Assembly (NCBI RefSeq): GCF_028771845.1
Contig: NZ_CP118270.1
Location: 6,200,001 to 6,264,000, forward strand
Origin: Paenibacillus marchantiae
GTDB lineage: Bacteria; Bacillota; Bacilli; Paenibacillales; Paenibacillaceae
Direction: 5' to 3'
DNA length: 64,000 nucleotides
Numbering within the stretch: position 1 is the stretch's first letter; every line of letters starts with the position of its first letter. A program made the position numbers and the translations under genes. Shown here piece after piece: positions 27,996-37,770 of the stretch. Under the pieces are notes generated by a model, which worked only from the letters and a program-made list of their open reading frames with translations, had not been told where the DNA came from and made no database searches.

Positions 27996-30611
27996 TTAAG
28001 TGATAACCTCATGATTCTCCCCCAAATGACGTGTAAACATCTCCTGAATAGTAACATCTACTAACGTAGCATCCGCATCGTACTGTCCAAACGAGGCTGA
28101 GAGCGATCCATCTTGAATCATATAGAGCAGATCCTGCTCGGCTGCAGCATCCATGTCTCCTGTGAACAATAATGAGGCGCCTGCCATTTCCAGCATAAAG
28201 ACAACCGAATCATGATTCTGATGTTCCGAGAAGGGCAATCTTTCTTCTGTATCCATCGCTTTCTCCAGATCCGGATATATAAAATGTAGTCTGGTCTCCC
28301 CATCCGGAGCGTAGGACATCCCTTGGCGAATGGCATATAACGGAATCTGCTTGTCTATAACGGTATCCAGCAATTTCTCGAAATTGGCTGTACCGCTGGT
28401 TGTCCCATTGAACATGAATCGTTCCACTGGAATCTGTTCGAGCACGGCCTGTAATCCACCAGCATGATCCTGATCGGCATGGGTTACGATTACGGCGTCC
28501 AGCCGATGAATGCCCCGCTTTTTCAATAAAGGAACGACCACCTTGGCCCCTACTTCGTATGGATCACGCCGTGTCTTCCAGGATTGTTCAGACTTCCCGA
28601 ACTGGACCGTACCTCCACCATCGACCAAAATATGTTTGCCTTCAGGTGTTGTAATAAGTGTACTGTCCCCTTGTCCGATATCCAAAAACTGCACCACTCC
28701 TGTCCCCGCAGGCTGCGGTGTCTGGTATGCCCACCATAATCCCACCACAAAGCTGAGAGCCAGCAGCGCACACATCCATTTGTGGAAGACGTTCATCCGT
28801 TCACCAGAGTAAAAACCCGCCCCACGCGCAGCAAATGCACTGGTATATTCCGGCCAGGCAATACTTGCACTTAATGTTGTCATCGAACCCGGGCTAGTCT
28901 CACGTCCACCTTTACGTCCACCTTTGTTTAATCCTTGTGATGATACATTAGACAACCCAGACAGCCCCAGAGCAGCTTTAGGCGTTCCCCCAACAAATCG
29001 GCGATCCAGCGGAGCCGTATCCTCTTCTGTGCCCTGAACTACAGGCTGGTCACCTCGACCACGGTGAAGGACCCGCAGAAGCGCATAGAGAACGGCATAA
29101 TATGCTGTTATCCACAGTAGCGATGGGGTAGCCCAGATCAGCACAAATCCAGGCAAACTGTTCATCCACTCCACACTTACAAAGGTCAATTTGTTCAACA
29201 TAATAGCAATCCACGCCAATGGTTTAGCCAGAGGCATCCAAATGAACGATAAAATCAGGGCAACCGTTCCAAGAGGAAGTACAATGGCACTGATCAAAGA
29301 TACAAGCAGGAAGTTTGCGACAAATGAAAGCAGTGAAAACTGGTTGAAATACAGAATCGTGACCGGAAAAGAAATGAGCTGTGCTGTTACCGTCACAGAA
29401 GCTGTTGCTGCAAGGCCCTTGGGCCAACTGCTAAATATCCGATTAATCAGTGGCATGTAAATCATCAGTCCAGCCGTTACCAGAAAAGATAGCTGAAAGC
29501 TCACGCTCAGTAAAAAATACGGGTTCCACCACATCATCAACAACGCTGCTGCACTGATCATCTGCAATCCATCCCTCGCAAGCCCGCGCCGCGCCATATA
29601 CAAACCAATCATCGACATGATACCCGCACGAATGACTGATGGTGAACCGCCAGACAACAGTACATATGCAGGTATTAGCAGCAACACAATGGTGAGCGAG
29701 GTTTCTCGGGTTAACCTAAGCCATGATAAAAGGAGAAGCAGCGATGCCACATACACCGCGACATGTGTTCCGGAGATCGCCAATATATGAGTTAAACCAA
29801 GCTGTGAAAATTGTCCATATGTATCCGGATCGATATCATTAGCCATCCCGATAATCAGGCCTTTCATATACCCCGCATGAGGTTCGGGAAATATCTGTTC
29901 TACCGCTGCGCCAAGTTTATGCCTGACGATGTCATTCCACCGGAGGATATTGAGTTCCCCCAGCCCTTCCGGCGGAACGGTGGTTACCGAGCTGGCACCC
30001 TTCACTTTAAACAACCAATGGATATGAAGAGTCCTTAAGTAATTTCGATAGTCAAACCCACCAAAATTTCTAGCTTCGCTGGGAAGCGCAAGCGCACCCG
30101 TCAACGTGATCGTATCTCCTCGCTTCCACCCTGCTGCTACTTGCTGTTCTTCTTCCTCAGCCAGGCGAACTTGGACCATTAGACGTTCTCTCACGTTAGG
30201 CGCAGTTCGCGCTTCCGACGCTGGCGCCGAGGATGCATCGGATAGTGGAAGCATCGACGTGACCTGCATTTCAAAATCAGCCCGATCCCCATCTATGCGT
30301 ACATCCGACATAAGGATTCCTTCGAGTGTAGCTGCATAACCGTCCAAATCCTCGGCTGTCGTATGTGTGATATCGGGCAGACTACTCCGATTCCGCGCAT
30401 CATTCCATTCCCAGTGCACAGCACCGCTAACGAGTGCTCCAATCAGTAACAAGATGGACCAACCGCGTATATCAATCCATCGTAGTAAAAGTGGCAGACA
30501 AACGAACGCCCCGATCATTCCCACGATCAAGGACCAACCCGATAATGCACATGCCATCCCACTACCGCATAACCAGCAGACGGTAAATACCAGTAAAGGT
30601 CTGCCTTTCAT
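27996..30611 (-). CDS. comEC: ComEC/Rec2 DNA-uptake channel
   Basis: A membrane protein of 871 residues that carries transforming single-stranded DNA across the cell membrane. N-terminal hydrophobic segments are followed by the OB-like domain, then the Competence membrane domain (HILAISGTHVAVYVASLLLL). A linker of about 100 residues rich in Gly, Ser and Arg leads to a C-terminal metallo-beta-lactamase-like nuclease domain: FLDIGQGDSTLI, VTHADQDHAGGL and LLFTGDMD. The ATG used has AAGGAGGGGG upstream; an upstream open frame of 28 codons is ignored. It is last of comEA-comEB-comEC. The Tn7-like element starts within 85 bp of its stop, so the 3' end of this gene is the likely TnsD target; the coding sequence is intact. 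Confidence 0.93.
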   Translation of the reverse strand: MKGRPLLVFTVCWLCGSGMACALSGWSLIVGMIGAFVCLPLLLRWIDIRGWSILLLIGALVSGAVHWEWNDARNRSSLPDITHTTAEDLDGYAATLEGILMSDVRIDGDRADFEMQVTSMLPLSDASSAPASEARTAPNVRERLMVQVRLAEEEEQQVAAGWKRGDTITLTGALALPSEARNFGGFDYRNYLRTLHIHWLFKVKGASSVTTVPPEGLGELNILRWNDIVRHKLGAAVEQIFPEPHAGYMKGLIIGMANDIDPDTYGQFSQLGLTHILAISGTHVAVYVASLLLLLSWLRLTRETSLTIVLLLIPAYVLLSGGSPSVIRAGIMSMIGLYMARRGLARDGLQMISAAALLMMWWNPYFLLSVSFQLSFLVTAGLMIYMPLINRIFSSWPKGLAATASVTVTAQLISFPVTILYFNQFSLLSFVANFLLVSLISAIVLPLGTVALILSFIWMPLAKPLAWIAIMLNKLTFVSVEWMNSLPGFVLIWATPSLLWITAYYAVLYALLRVLHRGRGDQPVVQGTEEDTAPLDRRFVGGTPKAALGLSGLSNVSSQGLNKGGRKGGRETSPGSMTTLSASIAWPEYTSAFAARGAGFYSGERMNVFHKWMCALLALSFVVGLWWAYQTPQPAGTGVVQFLDIGQGDSTLITTPEGKHILVDGGGTVQFGKSEQSWKTRRDPYEVGAKVVVPLLKKRGIHRLDAVIVTHADQDHAGGLQAVLEQIPVERFMFNGTTSGTANFEKLLDTVIDKQIPLYAIRQGMSYAPDGETRLHFIYPDLEKAMDTEERLPFSEHQNHDSVVFMLEMAGASLLFTGDMDAAAEQDLLYMIQDGSLSASFGQYDADATLVDVTIQEMFTRHLGENHEVIT

Positions 30612-30647
30612 TTTCTCCCCCTCCTTTGTGTCAACCGCATGAACGCA

Positions 30648-30684
30648 GAAAAACCCCCGGCAGCTGATACAGCAACCGGAGGTT
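30648..30684 (-). terminator. Hairpin between comEB and comEC
   Basis: On the minus strand ACCTCCGG and CCGGGGGT form a stem followed by TTTTT, lying 32 bases after the comEB stop and before the comEC ribosome site. It would reduce read-through into comEC. Confidence 0.5.
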
Positions 30685-30715
30685 CTTCCCCGCAAATTTG
30701 AATATTATATTGGTT

Positions 30716-31237
30716 CTAGTCACTTACTGTCATCATCGTCTCCCGCGGAGGCTGGTAATTTTCCAGCTTACGAAACGTAATACCTTTTTGCTTCATCATA
30801 TTTGTTACCTTGCCTGTGTCCTTGGGATACGGGCGATGAAACACGATTTCTGTAATACCGCTATTCGCGAGCATATTAGAGCAAGTCCAGCAAGGTTCAT
30901 CCGTGACATATACAGAAGAGCCTTCGCGGTCAATTCGATCGGTGAACAAAAGCAAATTCTGCTCCGCATGAATGGTACGAATACAGCGTTGCTTTTTAAC
31001 CATTTCCTCCTGACCGTCGGTTACCACCAGCTCATATTCTTCTGAGATCATGCATCCTGCTTCAGAGCAGTCCGGAACCCCCATGGGCGCACCATTATAG
31101 GCTGTTCCAAGCAGTTTCTTCCCCTGCACAAGTACAGCCCCAACATGACGGCGTGAACAGCGGGAACGGGTAGAGACCATATATGCGATGTCCATGAAAT
31201 ACGTATCCCAGTCTTTGCGTACGTCTGCCGTGCTCAT
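30716..31237 (-). CDS. comEB: ComEB, deoxycytidylate deaminase
   Basis: A zinc-dependent dCMP deaminase of 173 residues. The zinc and catalytic residues are visible in IRTIHAEQNLLLF (His and Glu) and TDEPCWTCSNMLANSGI (two Cys). It makes dUMP for thymidylate synthesis and is conserved within the comE operon without being needed for DNA uptake. The start ATG has GGGAGGG upstream. It sits between comEA and comEC. Confidence 0.92.
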   Translation of the reverse strand: MSTADVRKDWDTYFMDIAYMVSTRSRCSRRHVGAVLVQGKKLLGTAYNGAPMGVPDCSEAGCMISEEYELVVTDGQEEMVKKQRCIRTIHAEQNLLLFTDRIDREGSSVYVTDEPCWTCSNMLANSGITEIVFHRPYPKDTGKVTNMMKQKGITFRKLENYQPPRETMMTVSD

Positions 31238-31332
31238 AACCGTTTCCCTCCCATCGGATACAAGTTGAACCCATCCTTCGTTCTTATGTCATTTCCAATT
31301 CAACTTATATCCTAATATTTAATATTGCGTGA

Positions 31333-31920
31333 TTACCTGATCTGAACATACGGAGCCATTTTCTCCAGCATCTTCATTCCGATTCCTTTCACTTTGGTCA
31401 GATCGCTGACTTTGGTAAACGGACCATGGGAATTACGATAATCAATAATGGCTTGCGCCTTTTTCTCCCCAATTCCAGGAAGGTCCATCAGCTTCGCTGC
31501 CGGAGCTGTATTGACATCAATTTTGCCATTGTCGACAGCTTCATTACTAACCAAAGCTTGGTTATTGTCTGGTGAAACAACCGCTGCCTCGGATTTCGTT
31601 TGTGTCCCATCAGTAGGAGTATCCGTTTGCTTAACTGCAACTGTCTGATCAGACACTTTCCCTGCTGCGGCATCAACCAGATTAGTCTCTACTGGGGCCT
31701 CTGTTGTTGACGATCTCTGTTCTGCATCGGAAGCCTTCGTTTGTTCCTGAACCAAAGTAGCCGACTGTACAGCAGGGGTTTCCTGCTCTATCGTCGGCTT
31801 CTCGGTGGCGAGCTGCATAGGTTCCCAGCCCGAAGGCGGCTGTTCACTTTTGCCCGACCATAATATCAGAATACATCCGACCACCGCCGCAGCAATGGTC
31901 ATCCCCTTGTTACATCTCAT
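31333..31920 (-). CDS. comEA: ComEA-type DNA receptor
   Basis: A protein of 195 residues. A short basic N-terminus and one membrane segment (GMTIAAAVVGCILILW) anchor it outside the cell. The C-terminal 65 residues are the DNA-binding helix-hairpin-helix pair: KIDVNTAPAAKLMDLPGIGEKKAQAI and FTKVSDLTKVKGIGMKML. The 110 residues between them are low complexity (Thr, Gln, Glu, Ala, Val), with no recognisable SLBB domain, which Gram-positive ComEA proteins usually have. The ATG is preferred over a GTG four codons earlier because the AGAGG site would be too close to the GTG. Confidence 0.88.
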   Translation of the reverse strand: MRCNKGMTIAAAVVGCILILWSGKSEQPPSGWEPMQLATEKPTIEQETPAVQSATLVQEQTKASDAEQRSSTTEAPVETNLVDAAAGKVSDQTVAVKQTDTPTDGTQTKSEAAVVSPDNNQALVSNEAVDNGKIDVNTAPAAKLMDLPGIGEKKAQAIIDYRNSHGPFTKVSDLTKVKGIGMKMLEKMAPYVQIR

Positions 31921-32107
31921 TTTCTTCCACACCTCTCCCTGGATTCAAAATAAATCTATTCTGAACACGGGCGGTGCTTCCGAACCGTTGGATTTGCCTG
32001 GTAAACCAAGCTGTACTATTTTCATGTCATGTGAAGCAGGTCCTGACGCATACACTAGAGGGAAAGAACTGCGCCATTACCGTAAAGCATGAAAGGAGGC
32101 CTGAACA

Positions 32108-32953
32108 ATGAAGGTTGGATTTATCGGAACCGGCAGCATGGGCAGCCTGCTGATCTATGCCTTGATTCAATCCGGTGCACTTGAGCCACGGCAGATCGCC
32201 GCCAGCAATAGAACCCCTTCCAAAGTACGGCAGCTATCCCTCCGTTACCCCGGTCTGCATGAATCACAGAGCAACCGGGAAACCGTCATCCGCAGCAATA
32301 TCATCTTTTTGTGCGTGAAGCCACTTGAATTCAAACATGTCATTGACGACATCCTGCCTGTCGTGAATCCCAATCATATAATCGTCTCGATCACCAGTCC
32401 CGTGCAGCTGCGCCATCTGGAATCTTCACTTCCTTGCAAAGTCTCCAAAGTTATCCCCAGCGTTACGCACCAGGTCGGCAGCGGAGCGTCCCTGTGTATT
32501 CACGGTGAGCGAATGACTACCGAAGACCGCGCTGTGCTGGAAGGGCTGCTCAGTCATATCGGCAGACCCTATCAAGTGGATGAAGCCTGCACCCGGATCA
32601 CTTCCGACTTCTCCAGCTGCGGACCTGCATTCATATCGTTCTTTCTGGAGCAATGGATTGAGAGTGCCGTCAAGCTTACAGGCATCAAACGAGCCGACGC
32701 CTGCGCTCTTGCCGGCGAGATGCTCCTGGGAACAGGCAAGCTGCTCACCGAAGGAGGATACACCCCGCAAGAACTTCAGGCTCGCGTGGCTGTCCCTGGC
32801 GGCATCACCGCACAGGCACTTGCCCTGCTAAAGGTCAGTCTGAATGGGGTTTTTGACAGTCTGATCCAGACGACTCACGACAAATATGATGAAGATTTGT
32901 TGAAGCTGGATGAACTATTCAAAGCCGGTGAGATTAACCGGCAACAATATTAA
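32108..32953 (+). CDS. comER: ComER, pyrroline-5-carboxylate reductase-like protein
   Basis: A ProC-family NAD(P)-binding protein of 281 residues, divergent from comEA as in Bacillus. The N-terminal Rossmann motif is GFIGTGSMGSLLIYAL. The C-terminal dimerisation domain has SSCGPAFISFFLEQWIESA and ARVAVPGGITAQAL, which match the P5C reductase signature. AAAGGAGG lies 8-9 nt before the ATG. In Bacillus the gene is linked to competence and sporulation control and is not the main proline enzyme; the same is inferred here. Its last 20 bases overlap the 3' end of leuS on the other strand. Confidence 0.88.
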   Translation: MKVGFIGTGSMGSLLIYALIQSGALEPRQIAASNRTPSKVRQLSLRYPGLHESQSNRETVIRSNIIFLCVKPLEFKHVIDDILPVVNPNHIIVSITSPVQLRHLESSLPCKVSKVIPSVTHQVGSGASLCIHGERMTTEDRAVLEGLLSHIGRPYQVDEACTRITSDFSSCGPAFISFFLEQWIESAVKLTGIKRADACALAGEMLLGTGKLLTEGGYTPQELQARVAVPGGITAQALALLKVSLNGVFDSLIQTTHDKYDEDLLKLDELFKAGEINRQQY

Positions 32954-35378
32954 CGAGTTTGCCTGGAACGGCAATGACCTTGCGAATGGTCTTGCCTTCC
33001 AGTGCCTGTTTCACAGGTGCCAGTTCCATTGTAAAGTCCTGCATGCCCTGTGCGTCCAGATCCTTCGCGATCGTAGCACGGGTTACAATTTTGCCATTCA
33101 CTTGAACAACAATCTCCACTTCGGCGTCCACCGTCATGGACTCATCATACTCAGGCCAAGCTACGTAAGAGATTCCACCTTCATGACCGAGACGGCTCCA
33201 CAGCTCTTCTGCCATATGCGGTGCCAGCGGTGACAACAGCTGTACAAAGTTCTCCATTGCTTCACGCGGCAGCGTATCTGCTTTGTACGCATCGTTGATG
33301 AAGATCATCAACTGGCTGATCGCTGTGTTGAAACGCAGATGTTCCATATCCTCTGTAACCTTTTTGATTGTCTTGTGTGCAGTCCGCTTGAACTCATCGG
33401 TTCCACCATCTGCTGTGATCTTGTCATTAATTGCACCTGTATCTTCATTGATGAACAGACGCCATACACGTGACAGGAAGCGGTGCATGCCCTCAACCCC
33501 GTTAGCGTTCCACGGTTTTGTCGCCTCCAGAGGCCCCATGAACATTTCGTACAGACGCAATGTATCTGCACCGAATTCATTGACGATCTCATCCGGGTTA
33601 ATAACATTACCACGGGATTTACTCATCTTCTCATTGTTGGTTCCCAGGATCATACCTTGGTTGACCAGTTTGTGGAACGGCTCTTTGGTATGCACCACAC
33701 CCAGATCATACAGCACTTTATGCCAGAAACGAGCGTACAGCAAGTGAAGCACCGCGTGCTCTGCTCCCCCGATATACAGATCAACTGGCAGCCATTGCTG
33801 CTGTTTCTCCTGAGAGATCAGTTCCTTGTCATTGTGTGGATCAATAAAGCGCAGGTAATACCAGCAGCTACCTGCCCATTGTGGCATTGTGTTCGTCTCG
33901 CGACGTGCTTTCATTCCCGTTTCCGGATCTACGGTGTTAACCCATTCCGTAACATTCGCCAGTGGTGACTCTCCAGTGCCCGAAGGTTTGATCTGGTCAA
34001 TATCCGGCAGCAGCAAAGGTAGTTGATCTTCCGGCACCGTCTTCATCGTTCCGTCTTCCAGATGCAGAATCGGGATTGGTTCACCCCAGTAACGCTGACG
34101 GCTGAACAGCCAATCGCGCAGACGATAGGTTACCTTGCCTTGTCCCTTACCGTTCTCTTCCAACCAGGCAATCATCTTAGCAATCGCTTCTTCGTTGTTC
34201 AATCCGTTCAGGAAATCGGAGTTCACATGCGGTCCGTCTCCGGAATACGCTTCTTGTGTCACGTCGCCACCCTGTACAACCTCGATGATGTCCAGACCAA
34301 ACTGTTTTGCAAACTCCCAGTCACGAGCGTCATGTCCCGGAACAGCCATGATCGCCCCTGTGCCGTATCCAGCCAGAACATAATCGGCGATCCAGATTGG
34401 CACCTTCGCTCCGTTTACCGGATTGATTGCATAAGTTCCTGTGAACACACCCGTTTTGTCTTTAGCCAAATCAGTACGTTCCAGATCACTCTTGCGAGCA
34501 GCCTGTTCCTGATATGCCTTGATTGCTTCACGCTGTTCAGCCGTTGTAATGACTTCAACCAGCTCATGCTCAGGTGCCAATACAGCATAACTTGCACCAA
34601 ACAAAGTATCTGCACGTGTCGTAAACACTTTAATAACTTCTTCATGACCCTCAATGGCAAAAGTAACTTCCGCCCCGGTCGATTTGCCGATCCAGTTGCG
34701 CTGCATATCCTTGATACTTTCCGACCAGTCCAGCTCTTCCAAGTCTTCCAGCAAACGCTCTGCATATTCCGTAATTCTCAATACCCATTGGCGCATCGGT
34801 TTACGAACGACCGGATGTCCACCACGCTCACTCTTACCGTCGATAACTTCTTCGTTCGCCAGTACCGTTCCCAAAGCTTCGCACCAGTTCACAGGCACTT
34901 CATCTACATAAGCCAGGCCTTTATTGTACAACTGGATGAAGATCCATTGCGTCCATTTGTAATAGTCAGGGTCTGTTGTGCTGATCTCCCGATCCCAGTC
35001 ATATGAGAAACCCAGTGATTTGATCTGACGACGGAAATTGTCAATATTGCGGAATGTAATATCCCGTGGATGCTCACCAGTATCCAATGCATGCTGCTCA
35101 GCAGGCAGGCCGAAAGCATCCCAACCCATTGGATGCAATACATTGAAACCGCGCATACGTTTGAAACGGGATACGATATCCGTTGCCGTATATCCTTCCG
35201 GGTGACCTACGTGCAGGCCTGAGCCGGATGGATACGGAAACATATCTAAGGCATAAAACTTCGGTTTAGCGGGGTCTTCACCCGTTTTAAACGTTTTATT
35301 GTCATCCCAGTATTGCTGCCAACTTTTCTCCATGTCTTGTGGCTTATAGCCGTGTTTCGGCTGTTGATTCTCACTCAT
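32934..35378 (-). CDS. leuS: Leucyl-tRNA synthetase
   Basis: A class I synthetase of 814 residues, a normal bacterial length. The HIGH motif is HVGH within PYPSGSGLHVGHPEGY; the KMSKS motif is intact in NNEKMSKSRGNV. An editing domain lies between (VFTTRADTLFGASYAVLAPEHE contains the Thr-rich region). The start ATG follows GAGGAGG. It is preceded by a leucine T-box leader. The 3' end overlaps comER by 20 bp in convergent orientation. Confidence 0.96.
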   Translation of the reverse strand: MSENQQPKHGYKPQDMEKSWQQYWDDNKTFKTGEDPAKPKFYALDMFPYPSGSGLHVGHPEGYTATDIVSRFKRMRGFNVLHPMGWDAFGLPAEQHALDTGEHPRDITFRNIDNFRRQIKSLGFSYDWDREISTTDPDYYKWTQWIFIQLYNKGLAYVDEVPVNWCEALGTVLANEEVIDGKSERGGHPVVRKPMRQWVLRITEYAERLLEDLEELDWSESIKDMQRNWIGKSTGAEVTFAIEGHEEVIKVFTTRADTLFGASYAVLAPEHELVEVITTAEQREAIKAYQEQAARKSDLERTDLAKDKTGVFTGTYAINPVNGAKVPIWIADYVLAGYGTGAIMAVPGHDARDWEFAKQFGLDIIEVVQGGDVTQEAYSGDGPHVNSDFLNGLNNEEAIAKMIAWLEENGKGQGKVTYRLRDWLFSRQRYWGEPIPILHLEDGTMKTVPEDQLPLLLPDIDQIKPSGTGESPLANVTEWVNTVDPETGMKARRETNTMPQWAGSCWYYLRFIDPHNDKELISQEKQQQWLPVDLYIGGAEHAVLHLLYARFWHKVLYDLGVVHTKEPFHKLVNQGMILGTNNEKMSKSRGNVINPDEIVNEFGADTLRLYEMFMGPLEATKPWNANGVEGMHRFLSRVWRLFINEDTGAINDKITADGGTDEFKRTAHKTIKKVTEDMEHLRFNTAISQLMIFINDAYKADTLPREAMENFVQLLSPLAPHMAEELWSRLGHEGGISYVAWPEYDESMTVDAEVEIVVQVNGKIVTRATIAKDLDAQGMQDFTMELAPVKQALEGKTIRKVIAVPGKLVNIVAG

Positions 35379-35414
35379 CTATTGTTCCTCCTCTGGTTAT
35401 TCGCTTTTATTGCA

Positions 35415-35700
35415 ACAAAAAAACCTCAGCATCCCGTAGCGTTTGCAGCGCTAGGGACGAGAGGTTGAATTCCCGTGGTACCACCCTAGTTAGCGGACGA
35501 TCGTGCTTCGTCATCCGCTCCCTTTGGACCTGTAACGGCGGTTAACCGATGCGGATTTCCATTCCTGAACCCGAGTGTTAATCAGTCGGTTGCAAGATGG
35601 TGTAATCACCGCATTTCTCCAAGGCGAGTTCGTGAAATACTGTCAACCGACTTGCACCAAGCGCCGGCTCTCTGTCATGTACAGGACTCACTACTGATCC
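35415..35700 (-). promoter_or_regulatory. Leucine T-box leader of leuS
   Basis: Read on the minus strand it contains the conserved T-box AGGGTGGTACCACG (35,487-35,474), which pairs with the uncharged tRNA end. The specifier region has GAACTCGCC, whose CTC is a Leu codon (35,628-35,626). A terminator hairpin sits at 35,464-35,421 (TCCCTAGCG with CGCTACGGGA, then GAGG and T7). Uncharged tRNA-Leu would prevent termination and raise leuS expression. Confidence 0.9.
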
Positions 35701-35736
35701 TTATCATCGAAATATGTATACGATATGATCGGAAAC

Positions 35737-35765
35737 ATTATATAAAAAAGAAGCATTAAAGTCAA
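35737..35765 (-). promoter_or_regulatory. Sigma-A promoter of leuS
   Basis: TTGACT (-35), 17 bases, TATAAT (-10), placed about 40 bases before the T-box leader. Confidence 0.8.
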
Positions 35766-35814
35766 TATTACACTGTCTGTTGAGTATAAGCAATGCTATG
35801 CATCAGTATACACC

Positions 35815-36771
35815 TTAAGACGACTGGAATCGCTTGATTCCTTCTTCTAGATTATCAATCGACCACTGAATGTGTTCCTTGTTATCGTATTGACGATATG
35901 GACACTCGATTCTCAGCGCCAGATCAAAATACAGATCATATAAACTTCTTCTTTTTCGTTCACTGTCTGTTGTAACTGCTCTACCATATCCTTTGAGGAA
36001 TCCCGGTGTATTATTAAAATGACTGAAATAGTGCTCCATTAAAGGATCTGCCCAAAGGGAACGTTCGAAATCGATAATGGCGGTGATTTTCCCCGCCTCT
36101 ACAAATACATTCCCATCCCACAAATCCCAATGTACAAGCACAGGCTCTTTGACATCATCCAGCACATCCGAATTCTCTTGAATCAAACGCTCCAGTTCCT
36201 CATAACGAATCGAAAATTCCACACCCGCTGCTTTGCTATCTGCAAGCATATCATCCATTAGGCTCATGAAAGCTTCTTTCCACGTTGTATAATGCGATTT
36301 CTTTGAAGAAAAGTAACCAAACTTCTCTCCTTTAATTTCATTGATCCGACGATTGTATGCACCCAGCTGCTGCTCTATGGATTCCTGCTCTTCTGCACTG
36401 TACTGATCTTTGACTTTGTTATACGGCGTTCCTGGCATGTACTCCATAATAAAATATTCTGCCGGAACCAGGGTGAGCGATGGATCATAGGCCAATACCC
36501 GAGGAACGGGTACATCCTGAAGTTCTGCCGCGAGTCGTAGTGCTTCAACCTCAGCAACCATGACATGCTGTTCGCAGCGCATCAGCTTAATGCCATTAGA
36601 AGGAGCTATTTTGAGTACAACCTTCTGTCCGTCTTTCTTGGTAATAAAGTAAGCGTGGTTTGCCCACCCGTCAATCATCTCTTTGTATTCTTGGACACCT
36701 GTGTTAAAGTGCTGCTGCACAATTCTGTCTAATTGTTCGGAAGTAAGCCTTGTTTTGTATGTACTTTCCAT
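35815..36771 (-). CDS. Aminoglycoside phosphotransferase-family kinase
   Basis: A protein of 318 residues with a small-molecule kinase fold. The catalytic loop is VHWDLWDGNVF (HxDLxxGN) and the metal-binding motif is AIIDFERSLWADP. The N-terminal nucleotide-binding lobe has VLKIAPSNGIKLMRCEQ. Members phosphorylate antibiotics, sugars or other alcohols; nothing here identifies the substrate, and a resistance function should not be assumed. The ATG with GGTGGG 7 nt upstream is preferred to a GTG four codons earlier. No partner genes adjoin it. Confidence 0.82.
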   Translation of the reverse strand: MESTYKTRLTSEQLDRIVQQHFNTGVQEYKEMIDGWANHAYFITKKDGQKVVLKIAPSNGIKLMRCEQHVMVAEVEALRLAAELQDVPVPRVLAYDPSLTLVPAEYFIMEYMPGTPYNKVKDQYSAEEQESIEQQLGAYNRRINEIKGEKFGYFSSKKSHYTTWKEAFMSLMDDMLADSKAAGVEFSIRYEELERLIQENSDVLDDVKEPVLVHWDLWDGNVFVEAGKITAIIDFERSLWADPLMEHYFSHFNNTPGFLKGYGRAVTTDSERKRRSLYDLYFDLALRIECPYRQYDNKEHIQWSIDNLEEGIKRFQSS

Positions 36772-36903
36772 TCTGCATCCCACCCAGAATTTAATTTTTC
36801 AGGATTCTACTAATTAGAAAACGTTTTCCATCCAACTATTATGGCTTCCTTTAACCCCACTGGCAATAACTTTTATTACATATAAAAAAACATTCTTATA
36901 AAC

Positions 36904-36940
36904 AAAGAACTGCCCTTATACATCATAAGGACAGTTCTTT
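36904..36940 (-). terminator. Terminator after the methyltransferase gene
   Basis: AAAGAACTGTCCTTAT and its near-perfect complement form a long stem ending in TTT on the minus strand, 10 bases after the methyltransferase stop. Confidence 0.65.
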
Positions 36941-36949
36941 ATCTTAATC

Positions 36950-37720
36950 CTATTTCACGGCTACATAGAATAGACGCTGTGCGCCTTCTCCCGCCTCTTT
37001 CCACTCAAAATCAGCATATACACGTACATCTCTGAAGCCAGCCTTCGTGAGCTCCAGCTTCATCCAGTCCGGATCATACGCACGCTGAACATGAACCTCT
37101 TCAAACCGTTGGTACATATCCTTGCCGCTCTCAGCCACACGCGAAAAGATACTTAGATGATGCTCAATCTCACACCGTTCATGATCCATATCACAGGTCC
37201 AAATATACGATACGGAGCGTTCGTCCAACACAAATGGTTGCTCCTCTTCGTATCGAATAAGGGTATTCGGATGATGTACATCGAACAGGAATGTGCCCTC
37301 CGGCTTTAGCATCTCGTAAGTACGCTGAAAGGTACGAACGATATCCTCTTTTTCAAGCAGATAATTCACGCAATCACAGAACGATATCACCGAGTCCACA
37401 GGCTCCGGCACTCTCCAGTCCCGCATATCCTGCTGCACCCAGCGGACACTGCCTTCCCGATATAAGCGGTGGCCTTGAGGCGTGGCCTCCATTTTACTGC
37501 GTGCAACAGACAGCATGTCCGCTGACAGGTCAATACCTGTAACTTCAAAGCCGGAGTTCACCAGTGGGATCGTAATTGAGCCGGTTCCACAGCCCAGTTC
37601 AGCCACACTTTTCGGCATGCCATGCCGTTCCCAAGCCGTTCTCGCAAACCTTATCCAGTCCGGATAAGGCATATCCTCCATTAATTCATCGTACACATAG
37701 GCAAATTTCCGGTAAGACAT
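36950..37720 (-). CDS. Class I SAM-dependent methyltransferase
   Basis: A protein of 256 residues. The SAM-binding motif is VAELGCGTGSITIPL near residue 42, with the acidic post-motif GIDLSADML; SVISFCDCVNYLLE is motif IV. It resembles the YodH/YqeM-type group often found next to rsfS and yqeK, but the target is unknown. Start is uncertain: the ATG is preceded only by a weak GCGGTG; a GTG three codons earlier is possible. Confidence 0.85.
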   Translation of the reverse strand: MSYRKFAYVYDELMEDMPYPDWIRFARTAWERHGMPKSVAELGCGTGSITIPLVNSGFEVTGIDLSADMLSVARSKMEATPQGHRLYREGSVRWVQQDMRDWRVPEPVDSVISFCDCVNYLLEKEDIVRTFQRTYEMLKPEGTFLFDVHHPNTLIRYEEEQPFVLDERSVSYIWTCDMDHERCEIEHHLSIFSRVAESGKDMYQRFEEVHVQRAYDPDWMKLELTKAGFRDVRVYADFEWKEAGEGAQRLFYVAVK

Positions 37721-37770
37721 GTCAGGCACCGCACTTTCAATTTCATTTTCGAATCTCTTTTGAACAAAAG

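Noticed and set aside
33483..33968. Plus-strand open frames of 100-330 residues across leuS, yqeH and the transglutaminase gene
   Set aside because: They are antisense shadows of well-supported genes.
35815..36771. Antibiotic resistance gene
   Set aside because: The kinase family is broad and no residue pattern points to an aminoglycoside or macrolide substrate, so resistance is not claimed.
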